This document shows, piece after piece, positions 25,807 to 40,300 of a stretch of DNA of 64,000 nucleotides. The DNA lies in the NCBI GenBank assembly GCA_949357655.1, contig CASHTG010000002.1, positions 496,001-560,000 of the forward strand, written 5' to 3'. This DNA is from Parascedosporium putredinis. Lineage: Eukaryota > Ascomycota > Sordariomycetes > Microascales > Microascaceae. The notes beneath the pieces are model-generated. The model was given only the letters and a program-made list of their open reading frames with translations, was not told the origin of the DNA and did not search any database. A program made the translations under genes and the position numbers. How positions within the stretch are numbered: the first letter of the stretch is position 1; each line of letters opens with the position of its first letter.

Positions 25807-28620
25807 AGGAACATGGCTCTGTTCTGTTTCGTTTCTGCTCCCCTAACCGCACTCCCCCTTCCCCTCTACAACCACACAAGAGGACCCAAGGGGGAATCGG
25901 GCTTCCGGCGTTGGACTCTTTTGGTGCACCCTTTTCTCCCATTTTCTACTTCTCTCGATACCCTCTTGACATCTTCAGCCTTCTTCCGCACCTTTTTTCA
26001 CCCACCCGCCGGGAGCCCTCTTCTCTTTTTCCCACCTACCCCTTTTAACGAACCCTGCGACGATGACTACGAAACGAGGCATGAAGGGCATGTTTGACAT
26101 GAAGCACAACCCCTCCCCCACCCTTCCCCCTTGGACGACACCAGCAGCCTGTGAACCTCGTTCTCTCACATGGAGAAGAGCAACCCCGGACAACAAATCT
26201 TTTCTTCGCACTTTCCGCCAGCCAACAATCATGGTCTCGGCTGGTTCTATACATCGGCACATCCGTCGTGGTTTAATAATTGCCTCTCTTCAAGTCCCTC
26301 CTTTATACCACGGCAGCGGCTGGGCCACCGCCGTACGGCGTGCCTCTTTTTTTTCCAATTTTCTTTTCCCTCCGAGTCTTATCTCATACTGTCTTTCTTA
26401 TCATTGTCCCGGCTGCGTTCCTCTTTCTCTCTCTCTATTTATCTCTCTCTTTCTTTTTCTTACTGTTCCACCATTTCCTATGTCTTTGCAGTTTTCCGTC
26501 CCATTGTTTTTCCTCAAAAGATCTTATGGGGTGTTGAAGCGTAACACAACGGGGTGGTGGATGGAGGAAGTAAGTAGATGGGAGGAGAGCGAAGGGCGAC
26601 GGGCAGGGCGGTGATATCATCGACTTCTACGGGGGCGTCTTCAGCTCTTTCCTTGGGAAAAAGCTCGAGGGTCGAGCCCCAGCACCGATCACGGTGCACG
26701 AGTCTGCTTGCGACAGGTTCCTCCGTTCCCTCTTGATGGGGTTGGTTGCGGAATGGAACCCTGGTCGCATTGTATCAAAAATGGCCGAGTATTTGTTTTG
26801 ATTGTTTTGTTAACTAAATGGCATCATTGAATTGATTATTTTCCTATCCACCCTTGGCGTCCTTTGTCTTCAACCCTGCTCTCTCATCCATCAGAGGTGA
26901 CGAGGAGATGATAGTAGACTAGATATTCGCCGTGATATGGGAAATCAATGCGGGTGGGTACGTTGACCTGGTTGTGTTGCAGTGATGAACAGTGGGTACT
27001 ACATGGTTGCTCGTGGTGATGAGAGTGGGGGAAGGAGCTTGTATGGATTGGGGAGCTTGATGGAAACTTTGCAAGTGCTCCATGTTCAATGTTCAATGTT
27101 GTGATTATCTGCAGGCAGAGAGACACACGACAGGCTCGGCTTCCAATGATTTCAGGTTTGACGCCGTGCTGAAATGTGTGCATGAAGCCAGGGAATTGGA
27201 TTGGGTCTGTTCGTACAATCCAGTTCCTTCCCCTCCTCCAAAGCAGCCATTCACCAGTCACGACGAGGACTGAGAACTACTTCGTACATGATCAGTTGGT
27301 CCGACATCAATAGTGATGCACGTCAAAGTCCTCCAAGGTCTGGAACCTTGGGCGAGTGGACGGAAGGACGGAAGGACGGAAAGGCAGGACCAGCAGTCCA
27401 GAAAAGGGCGGCGATCCCGTCTGCAAGTCACCGACCGAGGTGAGCCTGTGGGGTATTATCAGCAACACGCTCCAGAGAGACGAGAGAACGCTGGCGACAA
27501 AAGGGGATAGGCGCTGAGTTTTAGCGTTTTGGATAGGTGCATTTGGTTGATGGGATGCACGCTAAAAGGGAGGATTTTTGGGGGAGGCGAGCAAAGAAAT
27601 CAATTATTACTTCAGCGTTGTACATAGCTCAGCTCCTTGTGAGCAAAAGTGGACTCGTCATCTCGAGGCTGAGGCGTAGGCTGACGGATCTTGTGGGCGA
27701 GACAAATTGGGCGATTGGACTGAAAAGAGACAATTTTTGAGGCCTCGATGCTACCGAGGTGCTGCTAGATAACATACATGTAGCGAGCCGTAAGCTTATC
27801 CATCTTTCTATACACGTACATTGACAGAGTGAGCGTGCAGACGGGACCGAGGTAGCTAACCCTGATTGTCCTTCACTTCCCACCTCGCACACCTGGGCAA
27901 AGAGCAGAAGACGAGGAAGGAAAGCTTCCCAAAGACTACATCCAATCTACTAGATAGGTTAATCTTAAGCCCGCTGGTCAATCTTTAGAAAAGAAATGGT
28001 CTCCCGATCTGTTCATCAATGTTAGATCAGTCGAGTCTCTGACTAGGCCGGAAGCTCTTAGCTCTTGGAGCTTCAAAGTCTAAATGATCACCATTGTTCA
28101 ATCAACGGAAGGAAATAAATGGACCTCTCGAATCGTTGTTGGGAGGAGTTGGCGTCGCTGGCTGCTCCCAGAGAAGGCCAACAGGAGCTTCCAGGACGGA
28201 TATTCGCTTAACGGGGCACTCTGGTGGGCAGGACCTAGGGGTCTTGTTTCCCCCTCCCTCACCCCCATCAACCTACAGGAAGTGGGTTGAAACGTTGGAA
28301 AGAGACCAGCCACAACGACATCGAGTCGAGGAAGGGATCCCAGCATCCAATATCGATCAATCCTAATCATCTTCTCCCCTCTCCATCTCTCCCCCTCACC
28401 CTCTCTCTCTCTCGCGTGCGGTATAATCGCTGCCTCTCGCCGACTTCTATATCCGTGATCCTCCCCTTTGCCCCCACCTCCTCGATCTCTATCCGCGCCC
28501 CCTTTACCGACTGGCACACCCCTAGTTCCCCCAAACGGAACAAAGCCTCTCTCGCCCTTTTTGTCCAAGTTTGCCTTTTTTTGTTATATTTATCTGGAAA
28601 AAGGTGACAAGTTCGCATCC
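25807..28620. other. Intergenic region: BUD4 3' flank and coronin promoter
   Basis: No gene is supported. The first part is C/T-rich downstream sequence of BUD4. A short tandem repeat of GGACGGAA (about three units) lies near 27358-27384. A strongly pyrimidine-rich block (about 28370-28570) lies just before the coronin start and is probably promoter and 5' leader. Other open frames are short and featureless. Confidence 0.55.
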
Positions 28621-31367
28621 ATGGCGAACCGCTTCGTTCGAGCGTCGAAATATCGTATGTTCCATCCCGTCGCAACACAAAGACGGCTCCCCGCCAACCG
28701 AAAATAGAGCTTCATAGGGGGAGGTTGGCCGAACAAAGGAGCCCTGCGTGATCCTCCGTCCTCTCCCTTCCCCCTTAAAGCATGCTGTCTCTCTTTTATA
28801 TTCAAGTTGTGCGCGGCGTAGCTCGCTTTTGCGTCCCACGATACCCGGCTCCTCCGGGGGACTCTTTTTCAAAAACAGAAGGGGGAATCACGCAGCTAAC
28901 AATGACACTCTGGTCTTCCCCTGGCTTAGGACACGTTTTTGGCAAGTCGACGAGAAAGGAATTTTGCTACGATAACCTGCACATCAGTCGCAATGCGTGG
29001 GACACCAACCTTGTTAAGGTACGCCGATGATCGGATCCCGCGAGATGACCCGACCGCGAGAACACACCGAGACCACCCTTTGCTCCCCTCCCCTCCCTCC
29101 TTCCAAAATCCAGGCAGCCGGTAGCGATCACGACTGACTCCCGCTAGGTCAACCCCGAATACCTTTCCGTGAACTGGGAGGCCAGCGGTGGCGGTGCCTT
29201 TGCCGTCATTCCTCTCAATGAGCGAGGGAAGCTCCCCGATCAGATGCCCCTCTTCCGGGGTCATACCGCCGCCGTTCTTGATACAGACTGGTACGTTGCC
29301 TGCGGGCGATCTCGATATCAGAGAACCCCCGACGCCTGACCTGTTTGCGCCGAGCCCATCCACTAACCAGCATTTGGCCAACCATTCTAGGAACCCCTTC
29401 AATGACAACATCATCGCATCCGGTTCCGAAGATGGCAAGATCTTTATCTGGCAGGTTCCCAAAATTTCACACTCCACGTCGATGCCGAGGAGATCCCCCA
29501 TGTCGCTCCCGCTTCCAGGCTCGCTGGTCACTCGAGGTACGAATTCCCGCTCGACTTTCCTCCCCATCCATACTTGGAAGCCCTCTCCAACCTATCCACC
29601 TCATGTCGCGTGACCGAGTTCTAACCAGTCGTCCATCTTTTGTAGAAAGGTTGGACAGGTCCTATTCAACCCAGCCGCCGAGAACATCCTCGCCTCCGCT
29701 TCAGGAGACTTCACCATCAAGCTCTGGGATATCTCTGCTGGCCAGGCCCACCAGACCCTGCGCCACACCGACATCGTCCAGAGTTTGACGTGGAACGCCA
29801 CCGGTACCCTCATGGCCACGACCTCCCGCGACAAGAAGATTCGCGTGTGGGATGTGCGCCAGGAGAGGGCCGTCAGCGAGCACGCCGGTCATGCCGGTGC
29901 CAAGAACAGCAGGGCCGTCTGGATGGGTGAACACAACAGGATCGTGACCACCGGCTTCTCACGCATGAGTGAGAGGCAGATTGCGCTCTGGGAGCCAGGT
30001 AACTCGGAGCCGATTGGCGGCTTTACCATGCTCGATTCGATCTCGGGTGTTTGCATGCCTTTCTGGGGTGAGTTTTTTTCTTTCCCCCTCCTTCATCCTT
30101 TCCTACCTACCTCCACTCCCTCCCTAGCTCCTTGCTTTTGGGTGGATGCGGACTACGACAGGATGAGAGACGTGACCGAAATGCTAATGTGAGGGTTGAC
30201 TGCGGACAGATGAGGGGTCTAACTGCCTATACCTCGCCGGCAAGGGGTAAGTGTTTTTTTAAACCCTCCTTTAGCCATACGGCCGCGTTTGCGCCGAAAT
30301 ACTAACAGGTCACCCCATCAGCGACGGAAACATCCGATACTTCGAGTACGAGAATGACAAGTTCGAGTTCCTCACCGAGTACAAGTCTGGCGAGCCTCAG
30401 CGAGGTATCGCCTTCCTACCCAGGCGTGGCCTCCATGTAAGATGCCCCGTTCCGTGTCCCATCTCGCGACGTTTGCGTGTTTCTAATCTGTTTGTTTGTC
30501 TCCACTTACTAGGTCCATGAGAATGAGGTCATGAGGGCCTACAAGACCGTAAACGATTCCTACATCGAGCCCATCTCCTTCACAGTCCCCCGCCGCGCCG
30601 AGACCTTCCAGTCCGATATCTACCCCCGCCACCGGCCCCAAGGCTGCCGTCAGTGCTCGGGAGTGGCTCGACGGCAAGTCCGGCCTCCCCCAAGATCGAC
30701 CTGGAGAGTGTTTACGATGGTAAGCCTCCCGTCATCCTCGCCGCCGACCACCCTCCGGCTGCACAGACGTTCTCGGCACCTCCCCGCGGCGAAGCCCAAG
30801 GAGGAGCCCAAGCCCGCTCCCCGCCGCCTCTGGCCCGTCCCAGGCCTCGGTTCCCGTGCGCCAGCCCGTGTCGACCTCCGACCAGAAGGCCTCCATCTCG
30901 GCCATGGCCAACAAGTACCAAGACCAGGAGGAGGACAGCGACGACGATGACGACGCTTCCAGCTTCGAGGAGGTCTCGAGGCCGCCTCAGCGCGCCGCCG
31001 CTCCGGCTGCGAGGGAGGAGCCCAAGCCTAGGTCACCCGTTAAGGCGGAACCGGCTCCGGTGAAGATCACCCCTGCCGCCGCCCCGGCTCGGTCGCCTGC
31101 CGCGGCGCCAGCTAGCTACACCGCTTTCTCGCCTTCAAGTAGCAGCGCCCCTCCGGTGGCAATATCTCGGCAGACGTCTACGACTCGCTACAGGATATCA
31201 AGCAGATGATTCAGGAGCAACAGAAGCTTCTCCGTGCCCAGAGCGACCAGATTGTCCATCTGACACAGGAAATTGAGACACTGAAGAGGAAGGTCGCGTC
31301 TGGGTCCCAGGACCAGAGCGAGAGAATCAGGCAGCTCGAGCTTGAGCTTGAGGCTCTCCGCTCTTAG
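28621..31367 (+). CDS. CRN1: Coronin (actin-binding WD40 protein)
   Basis: Coronin binds F-actin and regulates the Arp2/3 complex at cortical patches. The start MANRFVRASKY joins by an intron to RHVFGKSTRKEFCYDN, the invariant coronin N-terminus. WD repeats follow (ASGSEDGKIFIWQV, ASASGDFTIKLWDIS, TTSRDKKIRVWDVR), then the C-terminal extension (FLTEYKSGEPQRGIAFLPRR). A Pro/Ala/Glu-rich linker with an acidic stretch leads to a C-terminal coiled coil that ends LELELEALRS. Introns are 28655-28929, 29019-29147, 29291-29390, 29537-29645, 30068-30209, 30247-30321 and 30437-30512. Frame breaks lie at A4 (29461-29464), near 30630, at C5 (30687-30691), near 30790, near 30830 and near 31165. One added base restores frame at the A4 and C5 runs; the others were not resolved to one base. 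The domain order and residues leave little doubt. Confidence 0.95.
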
Positions 31368-34300
31368 ATGGAGAGGCGAGGAGAGAAAAGGGCTGCTGGT
31401 GGCAAGAGCGATGCTTGGGCGTTTTGGAAGGAAAAGGGAAGGAAAAGGAGGATCTTTGCTGTGGTATGTAGTGGGATGTGCGTCGGTGAGGGACATGAAG
31501 GGCTCAACGCGAAGGAGAGAGAGGAAGGGGGCAATGCGGGGGCCGGGATGGCTAGACTATGGTGGTGGGCACGACTGCTTGGGGTGTTGGCTTAGGTTAG
31601 GAAGGAAGCTAGGAAGGCCGCAGGAGAGGGGAGAGAGGGGAGAAGAGGGGAGAAGAGGAGTAGGAAGTTGATATAATCTATCCCCGGCAAGCCGGTGGCC
31701 AAGAGAATGAACGCTGAATGACGAATACTCTACCTGGCACTGTTGGACTGGGACTCGAGGGCACGTTCCATCTTGTATCTTCTTCTCGTGCGACTCTTGT
31801 TTTGCATTTCCTGTTTCTACATGGAGTGTGTCTCTTCAAGGCCTTGATGGCGGTTCTACAAGTAGATGGTCAAACCGGAAAACATTGCTTTGCTCTATGG
31901 CTGATATTCCCAACAGAGACATGTAAGCCGGTTCTAGGAAAGTTGATATTCTAGGCCAGTTGTAATGTGAACAGATCCATGACTCTATAAACCAGACTAA
32001 AGAACCACCGAAACCGTTGGTCACAACTTGCGGCATACTTGAAAAAGATCTTGTATTCGAAATATATATGTATATATAGAAGTATAAATATATTATAAGA
32101 TCTTCCGAGATATATTTGGCTTTGAAGGCTTAGGAAAGAGAAAAGGCTAGAACAACACCACCCCTTCCTCCCACAACTCATCGTTTCGTATCGAGATATC
32201 CTTATTCGACTGGCTTCTTGGGGTTTTTCCTCAATCTACCGCTTTCCTCCACTGCATCAGGGTTAGAATGATATGAAAGAGGCGGCGGTGTAGATGGAGC
32301 CGCTCGAACTTCAATACATGCTTTCTTTTTCCTCTCTCGTTTCTGGCCTACGGTGGCTGAACCATCCGGGAGGCGAGCAAGCTTGAGCCTGGAAATGGCA
32401 ACACCAGTTCCGTGAAGCTATTCCGAGAAGAGAGGTTGGCAGGTGGTTGACCCCTCCCCCACCCTCGTAGAGTGTCGGATATCATGAGAGATGCTTGTTT
32501 TTTCTTCTTTTCTTTTTCCCTGGTCCCTAGTCTCCTGCCTCTCCTGGCTCCCCTATCCTTCCTTTTACCCCCTCTGTTTGTGCATGTACGCTCTTAAGGG
32601 GAGCTGGACTGTGTCACCTGTAGGAAGAGGGGGAAGGAGGGGACGAATGATGAGCAGGAGTTCGTTTGTGATTTTCGTGGCGCGTTTTGCTTTTTCTTTT
32701 CCAAATGGGAACGGCATGCTTTCTTTTTCTTCGTTCCACTTCCCTTCTCCACGAAATCGCGAGAACGAACGATCTAGCATGTTTCACAAGGATCAGAGGT
32801 GATCATGGCATGTCTCATGTCTTGGGAGAAGAAAAGGGAAAAGGAAAAACAAAAAACAGACGAAAAGGTTTCACTCTCCGCCAGCCATTTCGTTCCTTGT
32901 TCGCTCGACGGCGCTTCCGTAAAGTGCCTCTTTTCTCATGGGTTAGATCGGCCTACGCTTTTTCTTACTTCCTTTTTCTGAGAGGGAGGAGAAGGGGGAG
33001 ATCTTTTCATGAGCGCGTTTCCCTCTTCATAGACTCGAGCCGGCAGTGAAGGGAGCGGCGCCAGCTCGCCCGGGGCGAAGATCACCAGGCGGCGACCCCG
33101 AAGAGAACTCGTCTTTTTTTCAAATGCACCTTCTTTGAATGCATGAGTAGAGCTAGACGGCTATTTCCCAAACATCTGAACTTTTGACACCCGCTTACCT
33201 GGGAGATCGCGCTGCGAACAGGGTGCAAGAAGAAACAAAAAGAACAAACTATCTTAGGCTATATACACCTGCTCTACATGCACGTATACGTTGTTTTTGC
33301 GGCCTTGAAAGGTAGATTACGCACCGGTATCGTGTGCAAAATAGCCAGCTGAAGCTTTTTCGAACCAGGTCGCAGATCCCGTGATCGACGACACAGGACG
33401 GGATGTCTCGCATGAGGCTGGTATTCGAGCGAGATGGGTTGGAGTGGGGGAGGTGAGGCAGATCAGGGACTTGCATGTGTGTGTGTGTGTGTGTGTGTGT
33501 CGGCGCGAGGGTCAACAGTTCGCTGCAGAGGATATCAGGAGTTTCGTTTGTTTCTAGTTCCTCGAGATCGGAGCGGTGTGCCGCCGCCTTCTCTTTCTCC
33601 ATTTCCCATTCCCATCCTCCCTGTTACTCTACTCTCCTCTCTCGATGAAGAGGTCGGGAACGGTGTGTGGCATCAAATACCTTCCCCGGCCCCCAGCGGA
33701 AGCGGGATGATGCCGCCCTTGTGTCTCAAGTTGACGTGAAAGAGAAAAAAAGATTGGCCGGAAAAATAGATAAAGAGACTCAATTGAGACAGAGAGGCGG
33801 AAGGAGGCGGGAAGAGGGCAACGAGAAACATTGTCAAACAATCAAAGTAAACAACAAAGCTATTTCCGCGCTCGATGCGGAGCGCGGCATCGTTCTGCTT
33901 GATTGACGATGGCGAGGCACGGGATCTTTCCTTATCGTCTTCCGCCCTCTTCTCTCCCTTTGGCATGGCCGTCTTACCCGAGCTGCGCAGTGTCTGTTCA
34001 TCTCGTCTCTACGCTTCCATCATCGCAGGTCCCTCCACGCCGGTACGGGCGTCTTCGTCTGCCTACCCTCAGAGAGCATCGGCACAACACGCTGTTGCAA
34101 GACGAGGCACGGGTAAGGCGGAACAAGAGTATGCTCGGGCTTTCAGCTGCCCCCTTCCCAAGATGTAGATGTTGATTCTAGGCGTGACGGAAAGAAATGA
34201 GAACCTTAGTGCTTTTCTTAGTCGTTTAAACACTTGTTGCTGGGAGGCCCAAGGCTGGGCGTTGCTCAAGAAACACGAGGCATCACCTCCCAAGGAGCCA

Positions 34301-37300
34301 TGACCGAGCACAGATGGACGACGCTCGCTGTACAAGGCTCGCAGCGCGCTCTCTTAAGCGAGAAGCGCGGAACGAAAGTGACAGCAAAGTTGTTTAAAGA
34401 AGCTTAAAAACGGGATTTCGTTCCAGGCTCTTGTCGTGAAAAGCAAACGTCGCGATAGCCATCCCATCTCCCCATCTCGCGGCAGCAACTATCCACCGGA
34501 AAATACCATTCAGCTGGGCTGGGCTGGCCCCCTCTCTCCACCCCCAGGAAAAACAAAAATAAAACCGTAAGATGAAAGAAAACATTCCGGTTGGAACTCC
34601 AATGCCCGCCTTTTCTGCAGCCTCTCCATCCGAGAACCGAATCATCGCGGCCCTTTCGCTTTAGACCCATCGGCCATCTGGCCACCGATACCACGTCTAC
34701 GGGACTTGCGCCTCCGAAAACGGTGGGTGGTGCGGATGCGTCAGGAGTCGGCGTCCACCGGAGGCGGGTGTGGCGGAGACCCTTTTTGCCTCCTCCGGGC
34801 CCTAAACGCCGGACGCCATCACTGCTTGCATGGGCAGTGAGAGAGAGACAAAAAGGCTTTCAGGGATTTCGCCATTTCAATCACCGATCTACGTACTTGA
34901 GAGTTTCTTTGTTATTGTCTTGTCCTTTTCCTTTTCCCCGTTTGGCCGAATGAGGTCTGTGTTAAGGGGAGAGGAGCAAATTGTTAAACCAAGCCTCTCT
35001 TCGCTTTCGTATCAATGAGTCGTACGCCGAGGTGTCCTTGCTGCTCTCAGATGAATGCGGGACTTGATGGCTTCAGGAATACAGGCTCTTACTCCTTTTC
35101 AGTCATTGACGCTTTCTAGACTGCAAGGCAGGCCTGGAGGAGCGAGATGTGGAACAAGCCAAATGCTATATTACTCCTTGTATTCACGCCTGCCTCAAAC
35201 AGTCGCCGGAGAGGAGCCGGAACAAGGACAAAAGGAAGGCCCATAGGTTAGCATATGCTCGGTGAGCCCCCAAAAGAGGATGCTATATTAGTGCAGGCCG
35301 TATTACACTAGTGATCAAAGAGGTCGAGGTGAGGAAGTTCCTGCTCAAGCCCAGTCTAGCTAAAAGGGGGACCCCTGTAGAAAAGAGGCTTTCGTGTTTC
35401 AGAGTCTTTTGTTGGAGATGAATTGGCGAACAAATCATGGCTGCTCGCTTGCCTTTCCCCCATGCTGACACTTTGCTTTTGGCTCCATCCGCCTCCGACC
35501 CCGACCCTGGCTTGCCTGGCTTGAGGTGATACCCACTCCGGGCCCTTCCCGCTTGGGTGACCAGCCTGGTTTTCCCCTCCCCTCTCCTTACCTTGTCAGC
35601 CAGTCATCTCATTGAGATCATCAACTTGCTTCACACGCGGCCGACTGGATGAGATCGCAGACTGTCGCACCTCGTCCTGTCTTGTCCTCTGTCATCTCGA
35701 AAGAAGGAGGTAAGGGCAAAATTAGAGGATAGGGGTTATGCCTGTACCATCTCTGCCATATTCCGACCGCTCAACTTAATACATTGCTTGGTTTCCTCGA
35801 TAAAGTGCTCTCTTGGTCTTGTCCTCTCAGGCTTGCCATGTATACTCGCCTATTTTTCTTTCCTTGTTTGTCCTCAACCTCCTTTTGAAAAAGCGGCTTT
35901 GTGCCCACTGGCTGCAAGATGGCTGGCTCCCGTGTGCTCTGAACCTCGCCGAGGGCTTGGGGCTGTGTCGAGTAAAGTACGAAGCAGCTCTCTGCAGCAA
36001 GCTTCTCGTCCTCTTCCGCACACTGGCCTCGACCTACGTATTTCGCACATGCTGCATCCTGTCGATTATCTGCAAGGTCGGCTGAAAAGCCTTCACCTCG
36101 TGCAGCTCATCACAATTGATGACTGGCGCACTGGTCTGGAATTGCACATCGACCTGCCGATATAGGCCCTCTTCACGAAGTTTGCTAAAGATGCTGTGCG
36201 TGCGTGCTGTACGCGCACTTTACCTCGAGCAGGTGTGCTCCTCGCTCTCGCTCGGGATCTTCGGGGGTGGTGTCAATGCAGGCGAGCTGTGCGCAAAGCA
36301 CTCATCGTGAGGGCTCAAGGACAGCTAGTGCTATGAAAGGAGTGGAGTCTAAACAACGGTTGAGGTGACCCCTCGGCGCGCTGGGCCATTAGGATGTGCA
36401 TCTGGGTCAAAGCGCGGCACAAGGACAGAGCACAAAAAGATGGGGTAATGCAACGCCGAGGAGGGCATTTCTGGGCGGATTGAAGCTGTTCTTGTAGAGT
36501 GGTCCCGTCGTTTTAGTTGCTGGGAATATTATCGTTATGGAAAAGAGGAGAGGGCAATACCCGATACAAGTTAGTGTCAAGAGGTCTTGTCCTTTTTCCG
36601 TCATAGCCGAAGCACAAGGAGCCACGAGGCCAAGAAATGAGTGAAAAAGTTGGAACGGAGATAGGCCCATTGTCTGTTCTCACCGGGCTTGGTCTGCACC
36701 GATCGAGCGGGGATCGACACCTGACAAGGGGCGCAAAATTCCCGGCGATTGATTGTAGAGGATTAGTGCCATTGCTCAAACTGTCGGTGATCCCTTTGGG
36801 AACCTGATGATTTCCTTCTCTAATAAGATTGCGGCCCTTTGATCTAATGTCTTTTGGGGGACCTGGCAAAACGTGGCGTCCCTTAGCATGCCCGACCAGT
36901 TGGGAAGCTCTGTTGGGTATGTTGAGATTGGAAATTTTGGGTCAGGGTCGAGAATCGACGAGGCGCCGAATTAATGATTGTTTTGCTCACTCACCCCCAC
37001 CAGCATATCCAAGAGGTCTACCATAATATTACCTTGAACCTTCCCGTTTCGTGGACCAAGGAGATGTCCACTGGCCGGCATAGGTTTCTCAACGTGACCG
37101 CCGACGCGGACGAGCATGATGGTCTTATCACTCCATCAGTGGCAGTGGCGGCGCAAGCTGCTCCGACATGCGGGAAAAAGAATGCTACCCTCTCGCCACG
37201 GGAAACCAGGTTCGTACAACCCCGGGTCAACAAAAGAATGGCGGAAGAATTGGCATGAGAGCCTGACGGTGCTCGGAGGACACTGGCTGGCCCGTTCCTC

Positions 37301-40300
37301 TTCTCGCTTGGTCTCATTCCCCGCGTCAGAGCTCCTTTATCCTCCGAGATTGAGAAGGTCGTTGGACAATGCTTAGGTGATTTTGTAGAAGCCCCCGAAA
37401 AAAGGGAAACGGGGACGAAAACAAGAACCGTGAGAAGTTATCGTAAGCTCATCACAGATACACGGCTGCGACGCTGTCTATCCATTCGATGCGCTCAACT
37501 CAATGTTGCTTGGACGTCGATGGCGAAAGTGATCAAGCTGGGCCCTGTGATTCGCATCCTTGATTATCGCGCGCAGGTATTAGTGGGACATGCCCTCTTG
37601 ACTGCTACTTCACAACCTCTTTTCGCTCAAGCTTCTTTGTGAGATCCGACAGAAAAGCCTCGTATACATGCTGGGAGTGTGGTGGATTACATGCCCGGTG
37701 TAATTGATGACATTGCCAGGTGCTGGCAGGATCAATTGATTGTCGCTCCCGACGAAATTGGCTCGTCTGCCCTGTGGTGTCTGGAGTGGAACCTCAATCT
37801 TCCGTCACGCAAGGTCCCCTGCACCTGGCGTTAGTGTGGATTTTCTTTTTGCCCCTCTCGTCTTTTGCGTGGCAGCGTGGCCCTGATAGAGTGAGTGCCC
37901 CGCGTCAAGAAGTGGGACAGTTGGGTTAAAGGAACGCCCGTGGCGAGAGAGCATCTCAGCTCGGATGGGTGGGAGCTAGCCTCATTCCCTCAAGAGGCAG
38001 CTACAAGTACACTAGAGCATACAAATTTCGGCTCTTTTGTTTCTCGCCCTCCTCGTGGCTCTCGCCTGGAATTTTGTGATATTAGGAACTCCTCGGAATA
38101 GGGCACCAAGGCTCGAGCATTGCATCACGCTTCTCGTACACCGAAGGGAGCTTGTCGAGGCTGAGCTATCCCAGCATTTGGGTTCCAAGGCGATCAGATA
38201 TGCCTTGGAGAAGAGGATTTTAGCTTTGCCGGGTCTTGTTATGCGGTACAGAAGCTCCGCCTTTTGGTTCTCTCAGAAGATCCGAGGAAGGCGAACCTCC
38301 TGTTGCTCTGCTTTGCTCTCCTGCTCTGGGGGAGGGATGATCAATCATGGGCAGCTTCTTCTTTTTGGAGATCTCGTCCTGGTCGTTCTTGCGTCGCTTG
38401 GAAGTTGGGGAATTCGGCACTGTGTCCATCGAGTTTTTCTCTCAAGTGCAAGTTACATCAAGGAGGAGCGACCCACGGTCCCCTGCGCGTGCATTATATC
38501 GGGGAAAGATTGGTTGGCTCCCCCTTTGGCCTTTGTACCATAGACCTGCATATATCTGCAAGAATTCCGGTGGGTTTAGTACTAGGTACCTGCAGGGTTA
38601 AGCCTCCTCTTGAAAAAGGGGAAACTGCAAGGAGGCCAGTGCTTCTGCTGGTACCTTCGCACATTGGCCAATCCATGCATGCGAGGGCCCACGACACTTT
38701 CAAAAGGCTCACATTGTGCCCCATGCACAAACAGATCAGAGGGAGCAGAGGTGAAAGGCGAGTACGGCGACGCAAGGGTCGGAGAAGGGAGGGGAGGATC
38801 TCCTGGCGAGCGATGCAACAACATACTCCAAATGCTCCCTCGGAAAATGAGGCAAAGACGAAAAAGGTGACTGAGCGCCGCCGTCGAGTGTACAGTATGA
38901 ATGACGGGAAGTAACATTCACCTTTCTTTTTCTTTTTCTTTTTCTCTCATATCAAGCTGGAGAGTGCTACGCGAATGCTATCGTGAGCTTCATATTTCAT
39001 GGCAGCTGCAGGTGACATGTTTGATGGAGTGCGTCGCGAGCAAATGAAAACCCCGCGATCCTCTTTTCGTCTGTTGCGCGTTGTGCGTGGCTCAGGGGCT
39101 TGCCTGGAATGTCTTGGGTATCTTCCCTTCTTTTCGCGTTCTACACTATTGTAGTGTTCTTTATTTCAACCAATGTTCTCTTCCTTTTTCTTCTTCGTCA
39201 ACCCAGCGTAATGCATTGTTCCTCCATGCTGGGAGCCTGTCGCAGTGCCATGTCCCGTTTCGACAAACGGGTTCTGCAGCAGAAACGAATGGATTTGCCG
39301 CGGGTCTCTGACACAAACATGTGGCAGGCACTGTGCCGTGTCATGGTCAATCCGATCCCACCTCATTTATGTGTGGTCGTCTTCAAACATGCTATCAGGG
39401 GAACGCACATACGGAACCGGGGCCGGGCCCCCAGCCTCCTCCCGCCTAACCCCATTTCTGTTCTTCCTTGTGCCTCTCGCCCCCATCGACTCGCAAGAAC
39501 CCAACCACCAATCCATGTCGGGCTAGGTCCCATTGTCGCATCGGGAAATGGGCCTGGGGGAAAAAGAGGATCTAATAATTGAGAGCAAAGGTCGTGGCAA
39601 AGTCGAAACTACAAGCTAGTGGAGCTCTAGGAGGTTTCTGGCGGCCATGGTGTAGCGCAAGGAAGATGAATTCAATGGCTCCTAGTGCTCCATCGCTGGC
39701 AGCCGCAGATGGCGTCGTGGTTTTCATTGATGGCAGGAGCCGTATACCTTTTACTCAGCTTGTACCGTCTGCCCTGGTGGGGGTGGAGCGGTACAGCCCG
39801 TGCTTCTTGGATACATGTCAATCCAGACTCGGAAAGGACGAGCGCAGCGTGGGGACAGGGCCACCCAGCCCAGCCGTGAGTACCGGCTCTGGATTTTCCT
39901 CGCGAGAACAAAAGGAAGGATCCTTGGTAGCCACCAAGCATGTACTTGGTCCTTTGTGTGTACGTACTCTTTTTCTTTCCCTTCTTTCTTTTTGTTATTA
40001 TCGAAGCCCGTATTATTACACCACTCTTCGGTAATAGAGTGTAGGCCCATGTCCCGGTCTCTCGGTGGTTGATCCCCTTTCCACAGCTTGGTCCTCCCTC
40101 CATCCCCCTTTATTGGCCGTGTTGGAATTGGTATCGGTCCCCTTGTCAGATAATATACTCCTTTTCCCTTCCTGTCTGCGCCCGAACGCCCCCATCTTCC
40201 CTTCCCTTTTGACCTCTCTCATCCTTTCCCTCGTCGCCGTCTTCAGTTGGGTCAGGCTCTTTTTCTTCCTCCCTTCATCTTTCGAGCTTCAATCGAAGGT

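Noticed and set aside
30620..31200. Coronin as a pseudogene because of several frame breaks
   Set aside because: All frames outside the breaks remain conserved, and the breaks resolved to one base need a single added base in a short run, so sequence error is the simpler explanation.
33249..33602. Minus-strand frame with a His/Thr run
   Set aside because: The run is only the TG microsatellite read in frame, and nothing else in the frame suggests a gene.
38037..38914. Two overlapping plus-strand frames of 168 and 216 codons
   Set aside because: No domain, no signal peptide with a sensible mature part, no splice structure; they overlap open frames on the other strand.
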